From Candidatus Woesearchaeota archaeon (lineage in GTDB: Archaea; Nanobdellota; Nanobdellia; Woesearchaeales; JACJVW01), in NCBI GenBank assembly GCA_020637435.1, contig JACJVW010000002.1:107161-171160 (forward strand): DNA of 64,000 nt. The letters are read 5' to 3'. Below, in pieces: positions 27,598 to 38,970 of the stretch. The notes under the pieces are model-generated. The model saw only the letters and a list, made by a program, of their open reading frames with translations. It searched no databases and was not told the origin of the DNA. A program made the translations under genes and the position numbers. Each line of letters begins with the position of its first letter. Within the stretch, counting starts at the first letter, position 1.

Positions 27598-28506
27598 ATG
27601 AAAAGAAAGATTGTACTGCATGGGAAAACTTCTTTGACCATCTCATTGCCGATCAAATGGTGCAACAAATTTCATCTGGACAGAGGGGATGAGGTCGATG
27701 TCACAGAGAATGGGAATACACTGATAGTGACGACAGAGAAAGATATGGAGGCCTCATCGACAGTTATCGATATCTCAAACTGCGACTCAACACTGCACAA
27801 AATTATCGGCTCTGCGTATAAATGTGGTTACGACGAGATAAAAGTGAAGTTTAGTTCTCCACAACAGCTAGAAAGGATCAAAGAGATGATTGGCAAGCAG
27901 TGCATAGGTTTCGAAGTCATTGAGGAAAAAGCCCATATTCTCATTGCCAGGAACATCTCCATCATAGAGCATGATCAGTTTGCATCAATGCTAAAAAGAC
28001 TCTTCCAGATGGTTCTTACGATAGGCGAAGATGCATGCGATGCGATAGAAAGGAAAGACCGTATGCAACTCAAACAGATAATCCAAAGGGACAAAAGCAT
28101 CAATAAGATGACTGACTTCTGCCGCAGGTCTCTAAATAAGAGAGATGAAATCGGCTTTGAACGTTCAAAATCGGTCTATTACATCATCGAGCAGCTTGAG
28201 AAGATAGCTGATGTGTATAAAGAGATTTGTGAATACATCTATAAGAAAAACCTCAGTGCCAGACCAGAGTGCATCAGTACCTTAAGATCGATAAATGGGC
28301 TGATGCGGGACTTCTATAATATGTTCTACAAATTCAAGCTCGAGGACATAGGAGCGTTTGACAAACGCAGAAAAGAGCTCGTTGAACAGACAATCATGCT
28401 TCTGGAGTCAGCCAACAAAGACCAGCTGCGCATCGCTCTTTACTTCAACAATCTCATCTATCACATCTATGGTATGAACGGTTCGCTGCTTATAATAAAT
28501 GTATAG
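27598..28506 (+). CDS. AbrB-domain PhoU-like regulator
   Basis: A 302-residue protein. Residues 1-48 form an AbrB/SpoVT-type DNA-binding domain (KTSLTISLPIKWCNKFHLDRGDEVDV) and the remainder PhoU-like helical bundles. In archaea such proteins regulate phosphate uptake or related transport genes. No pst genes are near. A TTTTATATAT box lies at about 27539-27548 and a G-rich stretch directly before the ATG. Confidence 0.85.
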   Translation: MKRKIVLHGKTSLTISLPIKWCNKFHLDRGDEVDVTENGNTLIVTTEKDMEASSTVIDISNCDSTLHKIIGSAYKCGYDEIKVKFSSPQQLERIKEMIGKQCIGFEVIEEKAHILIARNISIIEHDQFASMLKRLFQMVLTIGEDACDAIERKDRMQLKQIIQRDKSINKMTDFCRRSLNKRDEIGFERSKSVYYIIEQLEKIADVYKEICEYIYKKNLSARPECISTLRSINGLMRDFYNMFYKFKLEDIGAFDKRRKELVEQTIMLLESANKDQLRIALYFNNLIYHIYGMNGSLLIINV

Positions 28507-28521
28507 ACCAAAAGTAACAGT

Positions 28522-29130
28522 CTAGCTTATCATCACCAGCATGAACTGAAGCAGATTTGCCAATAAATGCGCGACCATCGGATACACCAAAGAAGCCTTT
28601 TCCTTATTTCTCATCAAGTGACCCACAAGGTAGCCGAATACAAGATAACCTATGAAGAATCTGATGTCAAGCCTGAAATGAACGATAGCGAATACCAGCG
28701 CCTGGATACCGTTCGCAAGATGGAAGGGCATCATAGTCCTGCCAAACGATAGCAGCATCCCACGAAATACATATTCTTCAAGAAGACTTGCGACAATAAG
28801 CAGGATTGTGAAGATGATGAGAGGACCTTTATCCAATTCCCCCAAAAAGTAGAAACCAGAGACAAAACCAAGCAAAAGCGCTATACTGAAGAGATTAAGG
28901 CTGAATGGATGTTCAAAAAAAGGCACTTCCAGATTATATGTCTTTACGACCACATAACCAAAGATGAACAGAAATGCCATGGAGAAGATATTTAGCGTCA
29001 TCTGGGACACTGGAGCTCCGAGCCATACAGCGTAATAGTGACCGATGATGGGCATGATGATGATGAATATCGTACCAAGGATCGCCATCGCGTACCCAAA
29101 TCCAATATGTGACTTTAAAGATGCAGCCAT
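28522..29130 (-). CDS. CPBP-family intramembrane metalloprotease
   Basis: A 202-residue membrane protein with about six helices and the three family motifs: EEYVFR (E118, E119, R123), FAIVH (H151) and HLLAN (H188). Relatives cleave prenylated or membrane-bound substrates. Its start overlaps the 3' end of the HTH regulator by 16 bases, so the two are expressed together. Confidence 0.85.
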   Translation of the reverse strand: MAASLKSHIGFGYAMAILGTIFIIIMPIIGHYYAVWLGAPVSQMTLNIFSMAFLFIFGYVVVKTYNLEVPFFEHPFSLNLFSIALLLGFVSGFYFLGELDKGPLIIFTILLIVASLLEEYVFRGMLLSFGRTMMPFHLANGIQALVFAIVHFRLDIRFFIGYLVFGYLVGHLMRNKEKASLVYPMVAHLLANLLQFMLVMIS

Positions 29131-29513
29131 GTATCGATCTCCTTCGCTATAGTCTTCATATCCTCTGTAGTCCTCTTTATATCTTTCTCTATCTCCTCGA
29201 TGAGATACCTAAGACTCTCAGCCCGAAGCGCATATCCCCTTCCTTTATGCACAACGATGCCTGACTGCAGAAGTTTAAGCAGATGATGGTTCACCGTACC
29301 TCTTGAAAGCTTAAGTTGTGCAGCAAGCTCGTCTGAAGTCAGAGACTCCCTGTTCTTCGCTGCCTTGAGCAGAAGGATGAATAGACGAAAGTTAGAGCGT
29401 TCCTTGTCCCGCTTTGAAAAAAGACCAAGCGAGATAGCTATCCACTGCAACTGGTCATTAATATTACCCGACCTTGGTCGGGGCTCGTGCACAATGGTTG
29501 CCCGGTAATCCAT
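29115..29513 (-). CDS. Winged-helix transcriptional regulator divergent from groESL
   Basis: A 132-residue protein with a clear HTH (SLTSDELAAQLKLSRGTVNHHLLKL) and a C-terminal amphipathic helix (LIEEIEKDIKRTTEDM) that could dimerise. The ATG at 29513 is chosen because TTAAATA lies 24 bases upstream and the EPRPRSG segment near the start is conserved in relatives known to me; longer starts at 29546 or 29576 are possible. Divergent from groES, it is a candidate heat-shock regulator, which is inference. Confidence 0.78.
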   Translation of the reverse strand: MDYRATIVHEPRPRSGNINDQLQWIAISLGLFSKRDKERSNFRLFILLLKAAKNRESLTSDELAAQLKLSRGTVNHHLLKLLQSGIVVHKGRGYALRAESLRYLIEEIEKDIKRTTEDMKTIAKEIDTWLHL

Positions 29514-29578
29514 AATGCCCTCATGGGAAAAGAGGTATTTAATCATTTCGACGTTTTCAACTAAATTAAAAAGCATCT

Positions 29579-29607
29579 AGTCTCGCCATAGGCGACTTTA
29601 GCTCGCC
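29579..29607. promoter_or_regulatory. Candidate operator between the HTH gene and groES
   Basis: An imperfect inverted repeat (AGTCTCGCC ATA GGCGACT at 29579-29597) with a second CTCGCC 20 bases after the first (29582 and 29602), about two helical turns. It lies just upstream of the groES TATA box. Binding by the adjacent HTH protein is a guess. Confidence 0.4.
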
Positions 29608-29618
29608 AGTTACATAAA

Positions 29619-29628
29619 GCTTATAAAG
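29619..29628 (+). promoter_or_regulatory. TATA box of groES (GCTTATAAAG)
   Basis: An archaeal-type TATA element 45-55 bases before the groES ATG, leaving a leader with GGAGGT at 29661-29666. No CIRCE element, the usual bacterial groE operator, is present. Confidence 0.6.
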
Positions 29629-29672
29629 AAAGAATTTTTTCAGCAATAACACCTTATTAGGGAGGTTAGATC

Positions 29673-31576
<1,904 letters not shown>

Positions 31577-31579
<3 letters not shown>

Positions 31580-31709
31580 AACACTTCGTAGCACAAATGT
31601 ACGAAAAATGATTTTGACCAAACCATGGGATGGAGGAAATTTAAGCAATCAGCTTGAAGAGAAACTTCCGGTTTGGTCAAAACAAGCATTTGTGCGCAGA
31701 AGTGTTTCA
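31577..31709. repeat. Nested palindrome A after groEL
   Basis: Outer arms 31577-31599 and 31687-31709 pair as TGAAACACTTC and GCACAAATG blocks separated by three mismatches. Inside, TTTTGACCAAACC (31612-31624) pairs perfectly with GGTTTGGTCAAAA (31670-31682). The first arm includes the groEL stop codon. Arms and inner stem recur in copies B and C. Confidence 0.85.
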
Positions 31710-31712
31710 AAG

Positions 31713-31833
31713 AAGTACTCAAGGCCCCAATGTACGAAATAAAATTTTGACCACCAAGGGTTGTGCTGTAACCCATCAAAAAGGTGAAGCAACACTCGGT
31801 GGTCAAAAGGGGCATTGGGGTCGAAAAGTACTT
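31713..31833. repeat. Nested palindrome B
   Basis: Stems: AAGTACT (31713) with AGTACTT (31827-31833); CCCCAATG (31725-31732) with CATTGGGG (31813-31820); TTTTGACCACC (31745-31755) with GGTGGTCAAAA (31798-31808); and an inner GGGTT/AACCC hairpin at 31758-31774. It shares AATGTACGAAA and TTTTGACCA with copy A. Confidence 0.85.
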
Positions 31834-31835
31834 CC

Positions 31836-31890
31836 CAACGACATTTCGTAGCACAAATGTAATTTAAGCATTTGTGCGAAGAAGTGTTGT
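31836..31890. repeat. Palindrome C (simple form)
   Basis: Arms 31836-31859 and 31869-31890 pair around the loop TAATTTAAG. The 17-base TTCGTAGCACAAATGTA at 31845 is identical to that at 31585 in copy A. It lacks the inner stem of A and B. Confidence 0.85.
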
Positions 31891-32013
31891 ACAAAGATGA
31901 GCAATACATTTTAACGAATGAACGATAAGGAATCTTGACCTAACGTAATCCCTTATCTTTCTTTTTTTATATTGTTTTGAATGTCATTCGTAAAAGTGTT
32001 TCAAGGTGATACA

Positions 32014-32523
32014 ATGACACATGCGCACAAAATGCACGGCAAGCACCCAGAGCAGGATCAGTCCGTAAAAGAAGAAATAGAAGAAAAAGTCGAAGAACTA
32101 CCAGTTGAGAAGACAAAGGAAGAAGAGCTCACGGAATCACTGCAAAGGCTTCAAGCAGAATTTGAGAACTACAGGAGGCGAGTGCAGCAGGAGATGAATG
32201 ACAGTGTCAAGTTCGCTTCAGTACAGCTCATAAAAAAATTGCTGCCCATAGTGGATTCGATAGAGCATGCAAAAGTCTCAGAAAAAGATGACAAAGAATA
32301 CGCAAAAGGCGCGCGTCACATCTTTCAACAGCTCAATGATGTACTAAAGAAAGAAGGGCTGCAGAAGATAAACGAGACAGGTGTCAAATTCAATCCGTAC
32401 ATCCACCAGGCGCTTATCACTGAAGAAGCAGATGAGAAAGATATCATCCTGCAGATACTGCAGCCAGGATACAAAGTGCATGATAAAGTCATTGAGCACG
32501 CTAAGGTGAAAGTATCGAAATGA
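32014..32523 (+). CDS. grpE: Nucleotide exchange factor GrpE
   Basis: A 169-residue GrpE: long N-terminal helix with LQAEFENYRRRVQQEM, then the beta domain ending in the [18 protein letters not shown] segment. It releases ADP from DnaK. ATG at 32014 is chosen, with AAGGTGAT just before it; an ATG at 31981 in the same frame is less likely. It overlaps the next gene by ATGA. Confidence 0.93.
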   Translation: MTHAHKMHGKHPEQDQSVKEEIEEKVEELPVEKTKEEELTESLQRLQAEFENYRRRVQQEMNDSVKFASVQLIKKLLPIVDSIEHAKVSEKDDKEYAKGARHIFQQLNDVLKKEGLQKINETGVKFNPYIHQALITEEADEKDIILQILQPGYKVHDKVIEHAKVKVSK

Positions 32524-32828
32524 AGAAACATGGTATGTATCTGACAGCTGAGACGCTTTTTAATTTCCTCTCAGCTAAAGATGATGAGCTAGACACTCTC
32601 ATTTTATGCAGATCATCAGAAGTCAATCTGATGACTACCGACCAGAGCCTCTACGAAGCTTTGGGCAGTTTTGAAGACAGAACCCAGATTGACTATAACA
32701 GGCTGGTCAAACTCCTTGAAGTAACAGCCATTGCGCCGTTCACGGAGATGATGAAGACCACCAGAAAAGTCCTGACCGACAAACGGGTGCAGGAGATTAG
32801 AAAAAACATCAAAATAAATGAATCTTAG
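32520..32828 (+). CDS. Unknown small protein between grpE and dnaK
   Basis: A 102-residue protein, mostly helical, with a central strand-loop ([24 protein letters not shown]) that recalls the end of PIN-type nuclease domains, but no complete set of acidic residues. It overlaps grpE by four bases and lies 11 bases from dnaK, so it is translated with the chaperone genes. A role in stress response is suggested by position only. Confidence 0.7.
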   Translation: MKKHGMYLTAETLFNFLSAKDDELDTLILCRSSEVNLMTTDQSLYEALGSFEDRTQIDYNRLVKLLEVTAIAPFTEMMKTTRKVLTDKRVQEIRKNIKINES

Positions 32829-32839
32829 GAGGAATCAAA

Positions 32840-34684
32840 ATGTCAGAAAAAAAATATTCAAAAGCTATCGGAATCGATCTCGGTACTACCTTTTCCGCTG
32901 TAGCGGTCATGGAGGGGGGAAAGCCGACGATCATCACGAACAGTGAAGGAGGCAGAACCACCCCTTCAGTAGTTTCCATCAAAGACGGTGAGAGACTTGT
33001 AGGACAAGTGGCAAAGAACCAGGCAGTGACCAATCCACAGCACACCGTTCGTAGTATCAAGCGCCATATGGGCGAAGATTTCAAAGTCACGATTGACGGC
33101 AAAGACTACAAACCCCAGGAAATCTCAGCTATGATCCTACAGAAGCTTAAAGCTGATGCAGAAGCGTATCTTGGAACCACAGTCACCGATGCAGTCATCA
33201 CTGTTCCTGCTTACTTCAACGACTCTCAGCGCCAGGCGACAAAAGACGCTGGTAAGATAGCAGGTCTTAATGTACTTCGGATCATCAACGAACCCACAGC
33301 AGCGTCGCTTGCTTTCGGCCTGGATAAGACTGAAGACCACACGGTTCTCGTATTCGATTTTGGAGGGGGAACATTCGATGTCTCTGTTCTTGAGATGAGC
33401 GAAGGTGTCTTCGAAGTAAAAGCCACTAACGGAAACAATCACCTCGGTGGAGACGATGTAGATCAGCTCATAATCGATTACTTAGCTGACGACTTTAAGA
33501 AAGCTCACGGCATAGACCTTAGAGATGATCCAACCAGCGCTCAGCGACTTAAAGATGCTGCTGAAAAAGCAAAGATCGAGCTTTCTTCGGCACAGAAAGC
33601 GACCATCAATCTGCCCTTCATCACCGCAGACCAGACAGGTCCAAAACATATCAATACAGAGTTAAGCAGAGGAAAGTTTGAATCCCTTATCTCTGATATC
33701 CTGGATAAGCTCAAAGAGCCTACCATAAAGGCCATCCAGGATTCCGGTGTAAGCAAAGACGAGATTCACAAGATAATCCTTGTCGGCGGTTCAACGAGGA
33801 TCCCTGCTGTGCAGCAGCTCGTCAAAGAACTGACAGGCAAAGACGGTGACAAAAGCGTCAATCCGGACGAAGCCGTAGCTCAAGGCGCTGCCATCCAGGC
33901 AGGAATCCTTGGCGGCGACGTCAAAGATGTACTTCTTCTTGATGTCACCCCATTAAGCCTTGGCATCGAGACTCTAGGTGGTGTCTTCACAAAACTTATC
34001 GAAAGGAACACAACCATCCCTACGAAGAAGTCACAGTCGTTCAGTACAGCGGCTGATAATCAGCCTGCGGTGACCATCAGGGTATTCCAGGGTGAACGAC
34101 CGATGGCTGAAGACAATAAGCTCCTTGGTCAATTCGATCTAGTAGGCATCCCGCCCGCACCACGTGGAGTTCCGCAGATTGAGGTAACCTTCGACATCGA
34201 TGCAAACGGTATCGTCAACGTGCATGCTAAGGACTTGGGTACTGGCAAAGAGCAGAAGATTACCGTAACCGGTTCAAGCAACCTTTCTGAAGACGACATC
34301 AAAAAGATGCAGGAAGAAGCTGAAAAGCATGCTGAAGAAGACAAGAAGAAGAAGGATGAGATAGAAACTCTCAACCATGCTGATACCCTTGTCTATTCGA
34401 CCGAGAAACTGCTTAAGGACACTGGCGATAAGCTTGACAAGACCAAGGCTGCTGAAGTCCAAAAAGAGATCGATGAACTGAAAAAACTCATCGATACCAA
34501 GGACATACAGAAGATCAGCTCCAAGATGGACGAGATCAATAAAAAAGTCCAGGCAATGTCAGCTGAACTCTATCAGAAAGCAGCAGGAGCTGCTCCTGGT
34601 GGAGACGCAGGCTCTTCAAAAGAAGAGAAAGTAGTCGATGCAGAAGTTGTAGATGAAGACAAGGATGCAGAAAACAAAAAGTAA
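32840..34684 (+). CDS. dnaK: Chaperone DnaK (Hsp70)
   Basis: A 614-residue Hsp70: [17 protein letters not shown] phosphate-1 loop, [24 protein letters not shown] phosphate-2, [10 protein letters not shown] adenosine motif, substrate domain from [17 protein letters not shown], and an acidic tail ([13 protein letters not shown]). AGGAGG sits seven bases before the ATG. It works with GrpE and DnaJ encoded on either side. Confidence 0.96.
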   Translation: MSEKKYSKAIGIDLGTTFSAVAVMEGGKPTIITNSEGGRTTPSVVSIKDGERLVGQVAKNQAVTNPQHTVRSIKRHMGEDFKVTIDGKDYKPQEISAMILQKLKADAEAYLGTTVTDAVITVPAYFNDSQRQATKDAGKIAGLNVLRIINEPTAASLAFGLDKTEDHTVLVFDFGGGTFDVSVLEMSEGVFEVKATNGNNHLGGDDVDQLIIDYLADDFKKAHGIDLRDDPTSAQRLKDAAEKAKIELSSAQKATINLPFITADQTGPKHINTELSRGKFESLISDILDKLKEPTIKAIQDSGVSKDEIHKIILVGGSTRIPAVQQLVKELTGKDGDKSVNPDEAVAQGAAIQAGILGGDVKDVLLLDVTPLSLGIETLGGVFTKLIERNTTIPTKKSQSFSTAADNQPAVTIRVFQGERPMAEDNKLLGQFDLVGIPPAPRGVPQIEVTFDIDANGIVNVHAKDLGTGKEQKITVTGSSNLSEDDIKKMQEEAEKHAEEDKKKKDEIETLNHADTLVYSTEKLLKDTGDKLDKTKAAEVQKEIDELKKLIDTKDIQKISSKMDEINKKVQAMSAELYQKAAGAAPGGDAGSSKEEKVVDAEVVDEDKDAENKK

Positions 34685-34685
34685 A

Positions 34686-34699
34686 TCTTTTTTTATTTT
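34686..34699 (+). terminator. T-rich stretch after dnaK
   Basis: Runs of seven and four T right after the dnaK stop resemble an archaeal U-rich terminator, yet dnaJ begins 19 bases later, so it may only attenuate transcription. Confidence 0.3.
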
Positions 34700-34717
34700 C
34701 CAATCTAAAGAGGAAAA

Positions 34718-35827
34718 ATGAGCAAGGACTACTACAGGACGCTTGGTGTCTCAAAGGATGCCTCCAAAGACGAGATCAAGAAAGCATACAAAAGACTGGC
34801 CAAGAAATACCATCCTGACCTCAACAAAGAAGAGGGAGCGGCAGAAAAATTCAAAGAGATTAGCGAAGCTGCTGCAGTCCTTTCTGATGACCAGAAGCGT
34901 GCTAATTATGATAGGTTCGGCGCCGAAGGCATGAAGTTCAACAACAATATGGGAGGCGCTGACTTTTCCGATTTCATGCGCGGTTTTGGCGGAGATTTCG
35001 ATTCCATATTTGATCATCTGGGTGACATCTTCGGTGGAGGCGATATGTTTGGCCAAAGAAGAAGCGGATCCCAGGGTGGCGCCAATCTTCGGTTTGACCT
35101 TGAGATAACCCTCGAGGAAGCCGCCTTTGGGACCACCAAGACCATCATCGTCCCAAAGCTTGACACCTGCACTAAATGCCACGGTTCCGGAGCAGAATCA
35201 TCAGCAGATATAGAGACTTGTGCAACCTGCCATGGTACGGGCATGTTAAGACAAACCAGGCAGACTCCTTTTGGTGTATTTGCCACCACGACAACCTGCG
35301 GTACTTGCCAGGGTTCCGGAAAGATCATCAAAAACCCTTGCTCAGTTTGCGACGGAGAAGGTCGGGTACGTACGAATAAAAAAATCGAGATTAAAATCCC
35401 GGAAGGTATCGAAGAAGGCATGCGTCTGCGCGTCTCAGGCGAAGGAGAAGCAGGAGAGCAGGGCGCACCCTCCGGCGACCTATATGTGCTGATCCATATC
35501 AAGAAGCACGAACATTTCGAACGCCACGGTAGCGACATAGTACTTGAAGCCCCGCTAAGATTCGTGCAAGCAGCTCTTGGTGATGAGATAGATGTGCCTA
35601 CTCTGCACGGAAAAGTGAAGATGAAGATTCCTCCAGGAACTCAGACGGGAACCATCTTCCGGCTTAAAGGCAAAGGCATCCCGATCCTCAACGGCTATGG
35701 TAAAGGTGACCAGCATGTCGTAGTCAAAGTCATGGTGCCTGAAAAGCTCACCAAGCGCCAAAGAGAACTCCTTGAGGAATTCGATGGTGAAGTGAAGAAA
35801 AAGAAGAAAGGCTTCTTTGATTTCTAA
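34718..35827 (+). CDS. dnaJ: Chaperone DnaJ (Hsp40)
   Basis: A 369-residue type I Hsp40: J domain (1-65) with HPD at about 31-33, Gly/Phe-rich linker, zinc domain with four CxxCxGxG repeats ([32 protein letters not shown]) and the C-terminal substrate domain. It stimulates the DnaK ATPase. AGAGGA precedes the start. Confidence 0.96.
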   Translation: MSKDYYRTLGVSKDASKDEIKKAYKRLAKKYHPDLNKEEGAAEKFKEISEAAAVLSDDQKRANYDRFGAEGMKFNNNMGGADFSDFMRGFGGDFDSIFDHLGDIFGGGDMFGQRRSGSQGGANLRFDLEITLEEAAFGTTKTIIVPKLDTCTKCHGSGAESSADIETCATCHGTGMLRQTRQTPFGVFATTTTCGTCQGSGKIIKNPCSVCDGEGRVRTNKKIEIKIPEGIEEGMRLRVSGEGEAGEQGAPSGDLYVLIHIKKHEHFERHGSDIVLEAPLRFVQAALGDEIDVPTLHGKVKMKIPPGTQTGTIFRLKGKGIPILNGYGKGDQHVVVKVMVPEKLTKRQRELLEEFDGEVKKKKKGFFDF

Positions 35828-35860
35828 AATCTTAAAAACTTATTTTTGTTCTTCTCCATT

Positions 35861-36370
35861 ATGTCGGTTATCAATCCCTACGACGAATCAGAAGAAAAGG
35901 TAAACCTCTATGCTGCTATCTGGATGATACATGACACCGCTTTGCCTAATTTCAAAGACCTCTTAGGGATTTCCCTGCACAATTCTACTGAAGCGCGAAG
36001 AGCATTTGCGCAAAAATCAGCAGAAGCGGACAAAAGAAAATACGGAAACACTGTCCCTGATTCTTATTATTCACTTAGAAAGTCTGACAAAACACATGAG
36101 CTTAATGCATTTGTCACCGTGCAAGCCAGAACAGAATTAACCGACTTCATCCAGATAGAATCTTTAGGCAGAGAAGTAGGCGGTGTCTTTCTAACTGTGC
36201 CAACAGTTGTGCTTCTCCCCCGTATGGGTTACATCACATCTGGCGGAAGTTTCATTGAAACACTAGCTGAGCAATACAAGGACCAGTATAAGCATGGACT
36301 CATGACACCAAAAAGGTTCTTTAACGAAGTCTCCGAAGATACCAGACTCTGGTATAATGCCCAGAATTAA
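35861..36370 (+). CDS. Hypothetical soluble protein
   Basis: A 169-residue protein, no signal peptide, mixed helix and strand. No family recognised. The ATG at 35861 is preferred to a TTG at 35846; CTTAAAAACT lies about 28 bases upstream. It starts only 33 bases after dnaJ but with its own TATA-like box, so it may be expressed separately. Confidence 0.65.
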   Translation: MSVINPYDESEEKVNLYAAIWMIHDTALPNFKDLLGISLHNSTEARRAFAQKSAEADKRKYGNTVPDSYYSLRKSDKTHELNAFVTVQARTELTDFIQIESLGREVGGVFLTVPTVVLLPRMGYITSGGSFIETLAEQYKDQYKHGLMTPKRFFNEVSEDTRLWYNAQN

Positions 36371-36438
36371 GTATCCTGCAATAAAAATTACATCATTGTC
36401 ATAAAGATTTAAATATCTGAATTCTGTGCATAAAGCAT

Positions 36439-36975
36439 ATGCGTTTAGCAATCACCATTATTTTGTGCGTGCTGTTCATCGGCTGCGTACCACAGATTGA
36501 GAGGCAGGACAATATGAATCGACATGCAATCTTCAACACGACGGTGGGAATCATCGATATTGAACTCTTCGAAGAAAGAGCCCCCATCACAACCGGAAAT
36601 TTCATCAATCTCGTCCAAAGCGGCTACTATGACGGGCTCATCTTTCATAGGGTCATACCAAATTTTATGATCCAGGGAGGCGACCCTAAAGGTGACGGCA
36701 CAGGCGGGCCAGGATACAGCATCCGAGACGAATTCCATCCTGAGCTTCGTCACGATAGCCCAGGAGTGCTTTCCATGGCCAACAGAGGCCCGCACACAGG
36801 CGGAAGTCAGTTCTTCATAACCGTTGAAGCTACACCCTGGCTTGATGGCAAGCATGCAGTATTCGGCAAAGTCGTCAAGGGCATGGACATCGTCAAGAAC
36901 ATCTCAGAAGCACAACGGGACGCACGGGACAAGCCGGTCAAGGACATAGTCATCAGCAGCATAAAAATCAAATAA
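36439..36975 (+). CDS. Cyclophilin-type peptidyl-prolyl isomerase, lipoprotein
   Basis: A 178-residue PPIase. The lipobox-like LFIGC (C16) after a hydrophobic segment implies a lipid anchor outside the cell. The cyclophilin domain has FHRVIPNFMIQGGDP, GGPGYSIRDEF, SMANRGPHTGGSQFFIT and WLDGKHAVFGKV, holding the catalytic Arg and the binding-pocket residues. It would help fold exported proteins. Confidence 0.9.
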   Translation: MRLAITIILCVLFIGCVPQIERQDNMNRHAIFNTTVGIIDIELFEERAPITTGNFINLVQSGYYDGLIFHRVIPNFMIQGGDPKGDGTGGPGYSIRDEFHPELRHDSPGVLSMANRGPHTGGSQFFITVEATPWLDGKHAVFGKVVKGMDIVKNISEAQRDARDKPVKDIVISSIKIK

Positions 36976-37040
36976 ATTGTCACTCAAGAGTAGCTAATTT
37001 AAAATAGTTTTATATATTCCTATTGGATTACTCACCGATC

Positions 37041-38540
37041 ATGACCGACAGGTTGAAAGGGTTATGGAACTATAAGGAGCATATTCTAGCCGTATTGCTG
37101 ACCATCAACATCCCTTTCCAGTACAATCTCTCCCGATTCTTCAATGATACAGCCCTGCCAGACGACCCCTATCTGCAATATATGTACTACGCGTATGAGA
37201 CGGATCAGCATGAACCAAAAGCATTGGAGTCGATCATCGAATCAAGATATGGCATTGATGTGCTTGGCAACATAAATGATAAGACAGGCACTCAGTTGCA
37301 CGAGGCACTGGAACGTGCTCCACAACTCAATACTTTATCAAAAGTCTACATCTTTCCAGAAAGCTTCAAAGGGCGCCCCATCATCAGGACTGATAGCCGA
37401 GGAAAAAGGGCATGCGGGATCCATCAGGGTCATACCATAGAGATTTTTTGTGATGCAGATGATGTGTATGATCACGAGATTGCTCACGAATTGCATGAGC
37501 AGCACCCAAAAAAAGCGGAATTAGAGAAAGCATGGCAGAGTGTCACTATCAAACTGGACGGTAAAATTGCTTCATTCAACAGGATCTACAGCAATCCAAG
37601 ATTAATGGATGATGACTACAGATGGATAGCTGCAGGTGTTCTACCAGAGGATCTCGGATCATTCAGCGCTTATGGTCTGAAAGATATGAACGAGCATATT
37701 GCCGAGACTCGTGCAGGTATCCTTGAATATCGCATGCTTGACAATCTACGTCAGTATCGGAACATAGACCAGTTCGCTTCTCTTATCTCAAGATTTGGCC
37801 TGGTGACTGATGAGCAGTACTCCACATGGAAGATAGCTGCATTACCATGCCATAGCAGGCCGCAAAGTACAACACCGCTCACACCAAACATGGACGTCAG
37901 GCTGCAGAAGAATTTGATGCACTGTCTTGCAAGAACAAAGAACAGCCTAAGTAGTGATGAGATGGACTATCTCATCAAAGCCGCAGAGATCCCATCGCTT
38001 CGCTCAAAAGCATTGGAGACCCTTATCGCCAAAGACGATGACGAGATTGCTGCCTACCTCGTGCAGGACTACCTTGATGCAAAAATCGACAATGAAACCA
38101 CTGCGCTTGCGATCCTCTATTTCGCCATCCACGGCAGCGGTGGCAATCTTAAGAAAGTTGAAGACATATTCCTCACCATCGGTATTGACCATCAGATACT
38201 CCAGGCGACAATGGTCTACTTCATGCAGCATGGATCTGAGGTGCACCTTGGTCTCGTCGAGCCTTATCTGGACGCACCCCAACCTAAACTCAAAGTTGCA
38301 GCCATCAATTATTTCGCAAAAAAAGGGAATGGTATTCGCATAGAACGTATAGGCGAAAATCTTGAGGGTGATTCAAAAGCCGTGACAACAGCTGCTATCC
38401 ACTACATGACACGATTTGACAGAGAAGATAGATTTGCACCGATCATCTCAACTCTTGTAAACAGTCCTGAGCAGATGATCGTCAATGCTTCAAGTGAGTA
38501 CTTCAGCCCGCAGGCCCAAAGGCTTCAGACCTCCAGATAG
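37041..38540 (+). CDS. HExxH putative metallopeptidase with HEAT-like repeat tail
   Basis: A 499-residue protein. After the N-terminal region comes YDHEIAHELHEQHP (HEIAH at about residues 145-149), the zincin motif; a downstream NEHIAETRAG may supply the third ligand glutamate. Residues 290-490 are helical repeats of about 30 residues (EIPSLRSKALETLIAK, DNETTALAILYFAIH) that look like HEAT repeats. The ATG at 37041 lies 28 bases after TTTATATATT; TTG at 37023 is less likely. Substrate and location are unknown. Confidence 0.7.
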   Translation: MTDRLKGLWNYKEHILAVLLTINIPFQYNLSRFFNDTALPDDPYLQYMYYAYETDQHEPKALESIIESRYGIDVLGNINDKTGTQLHEALERAPQLNTLSKVYIFPESFKGRPIIRTDSRGKRACGIHQGHTIEIFCDADDVYDHEIAHELHEQHPKKAELEKAWQSVTIKLDGKIASFNRIYSNPRLMDDDYRWIAAGVLPEDLGSFSAYGLKDMNEHIAETRAGILEYRMLDNLRQYRNIDQFASLISRFGLVTDEQYSTWKIAALPCHSRPQSTTPLTPNMDVRLQKNLMHCLARTKNSLSSDEMDYLIKAAEIPSLRSKALETLIAKDDDEIAAYLVQDYLDAKIDNETTALAILYFAIHGSGGNLKKVEDIFLTIGIDHQILQATMVYFMQHGSEVHLGLVEPYLDAPQPKLKVAAINYFAKKGNGIRIERIGENLEGDSKAVTTAAIHYMTRFDREDRFAPIISTLVNSPEQMIVNASSEYFSPQAQRLQTSR

Positions 38541-38574
38541 ATTTCACCTTCGTATATAAAAAGTAAAAGAAAAT

Positions 38575-38584
38575 CTTTATAAAC
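38575..38584 (+). promoter_or_regulatory. TATA box (CTTTATAAAC)
   Basis: It lies about 30 bases before the start of the retropepsin-like gene and is the promoter for that gene and rimK. Confidence 0.6.
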
Positions 38585-38609
38585 GAGATATTTATCAGAC
38601 ATTTCTGTG

Positions 38610-38969
38610 ATGGATGTGTCTAACAAAACGATTGTGGGGCTTACGGAATACGTTACCATAAAAGGAAATAACGGCAAAGTAAGACGTGTTCTGGCTCGTG
38701 TTGACAGCGGAGCCACAAAAAGTTCCATCTGCAAATCGCTGGTCAAAGAACTGGAGCTGGGACCTGTCATCAGGCAACGATTGACAAAACAGGTACACGG
38801 ATTCACTATGCGACCAGTGATTAAAGTAAGGATAGATATCCAAGACAGGAGTTTCAACTATCAGTTCACCATCGCAGACCGTAACAAGATGACGTACAAA
38901 GTACTGATAGGTCAGAATATCCTTAAGAAAGATTTCATCATCGATTGCAGTCAGAAGAGAATTGAATAA
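38610..38969 (+). CDS. Retropepsin-like protease (RimK-associated, PF05618-type)
   Basis: A 119-residue single-domain aspartic protease-like protein with the active-site motif VDSGATKSS (D32-S33-G34) and the GLTEYVTI opening typical of the group once called ATP-dependent zinc proteases. It would work as a dimer. The gene lies one base before rimK, the usual partner in bacteria and archaea. A GTG at 38607 is an alternative start. Confidence 0.85.
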   Translation: MDVSNKTIVGLTEYVTIKGNNGKVRRVLARVDSGATKSSICKSLVKELELGPVIRQRLTKQVHGFTMRPVIKVRIDIQDRSFNYQFTIADRNKMTYKVLIGQNILKKDFIIDCSQKRIE

Positions 38970-38970
38970 T

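Noticed and set aside
29577..29672. CIRCE element (HrcA operator) before groES
   Set aside because: The nine-base arms with nine-base spacing (TTAGCACTC) are not present.
35014..35538. 174-codon minus-strand frame inside dnaJ
   Set aside because: The plus strand encodes conserved DnaJ zinc repeats; the opposite frame is a shadow with no family resemblance.
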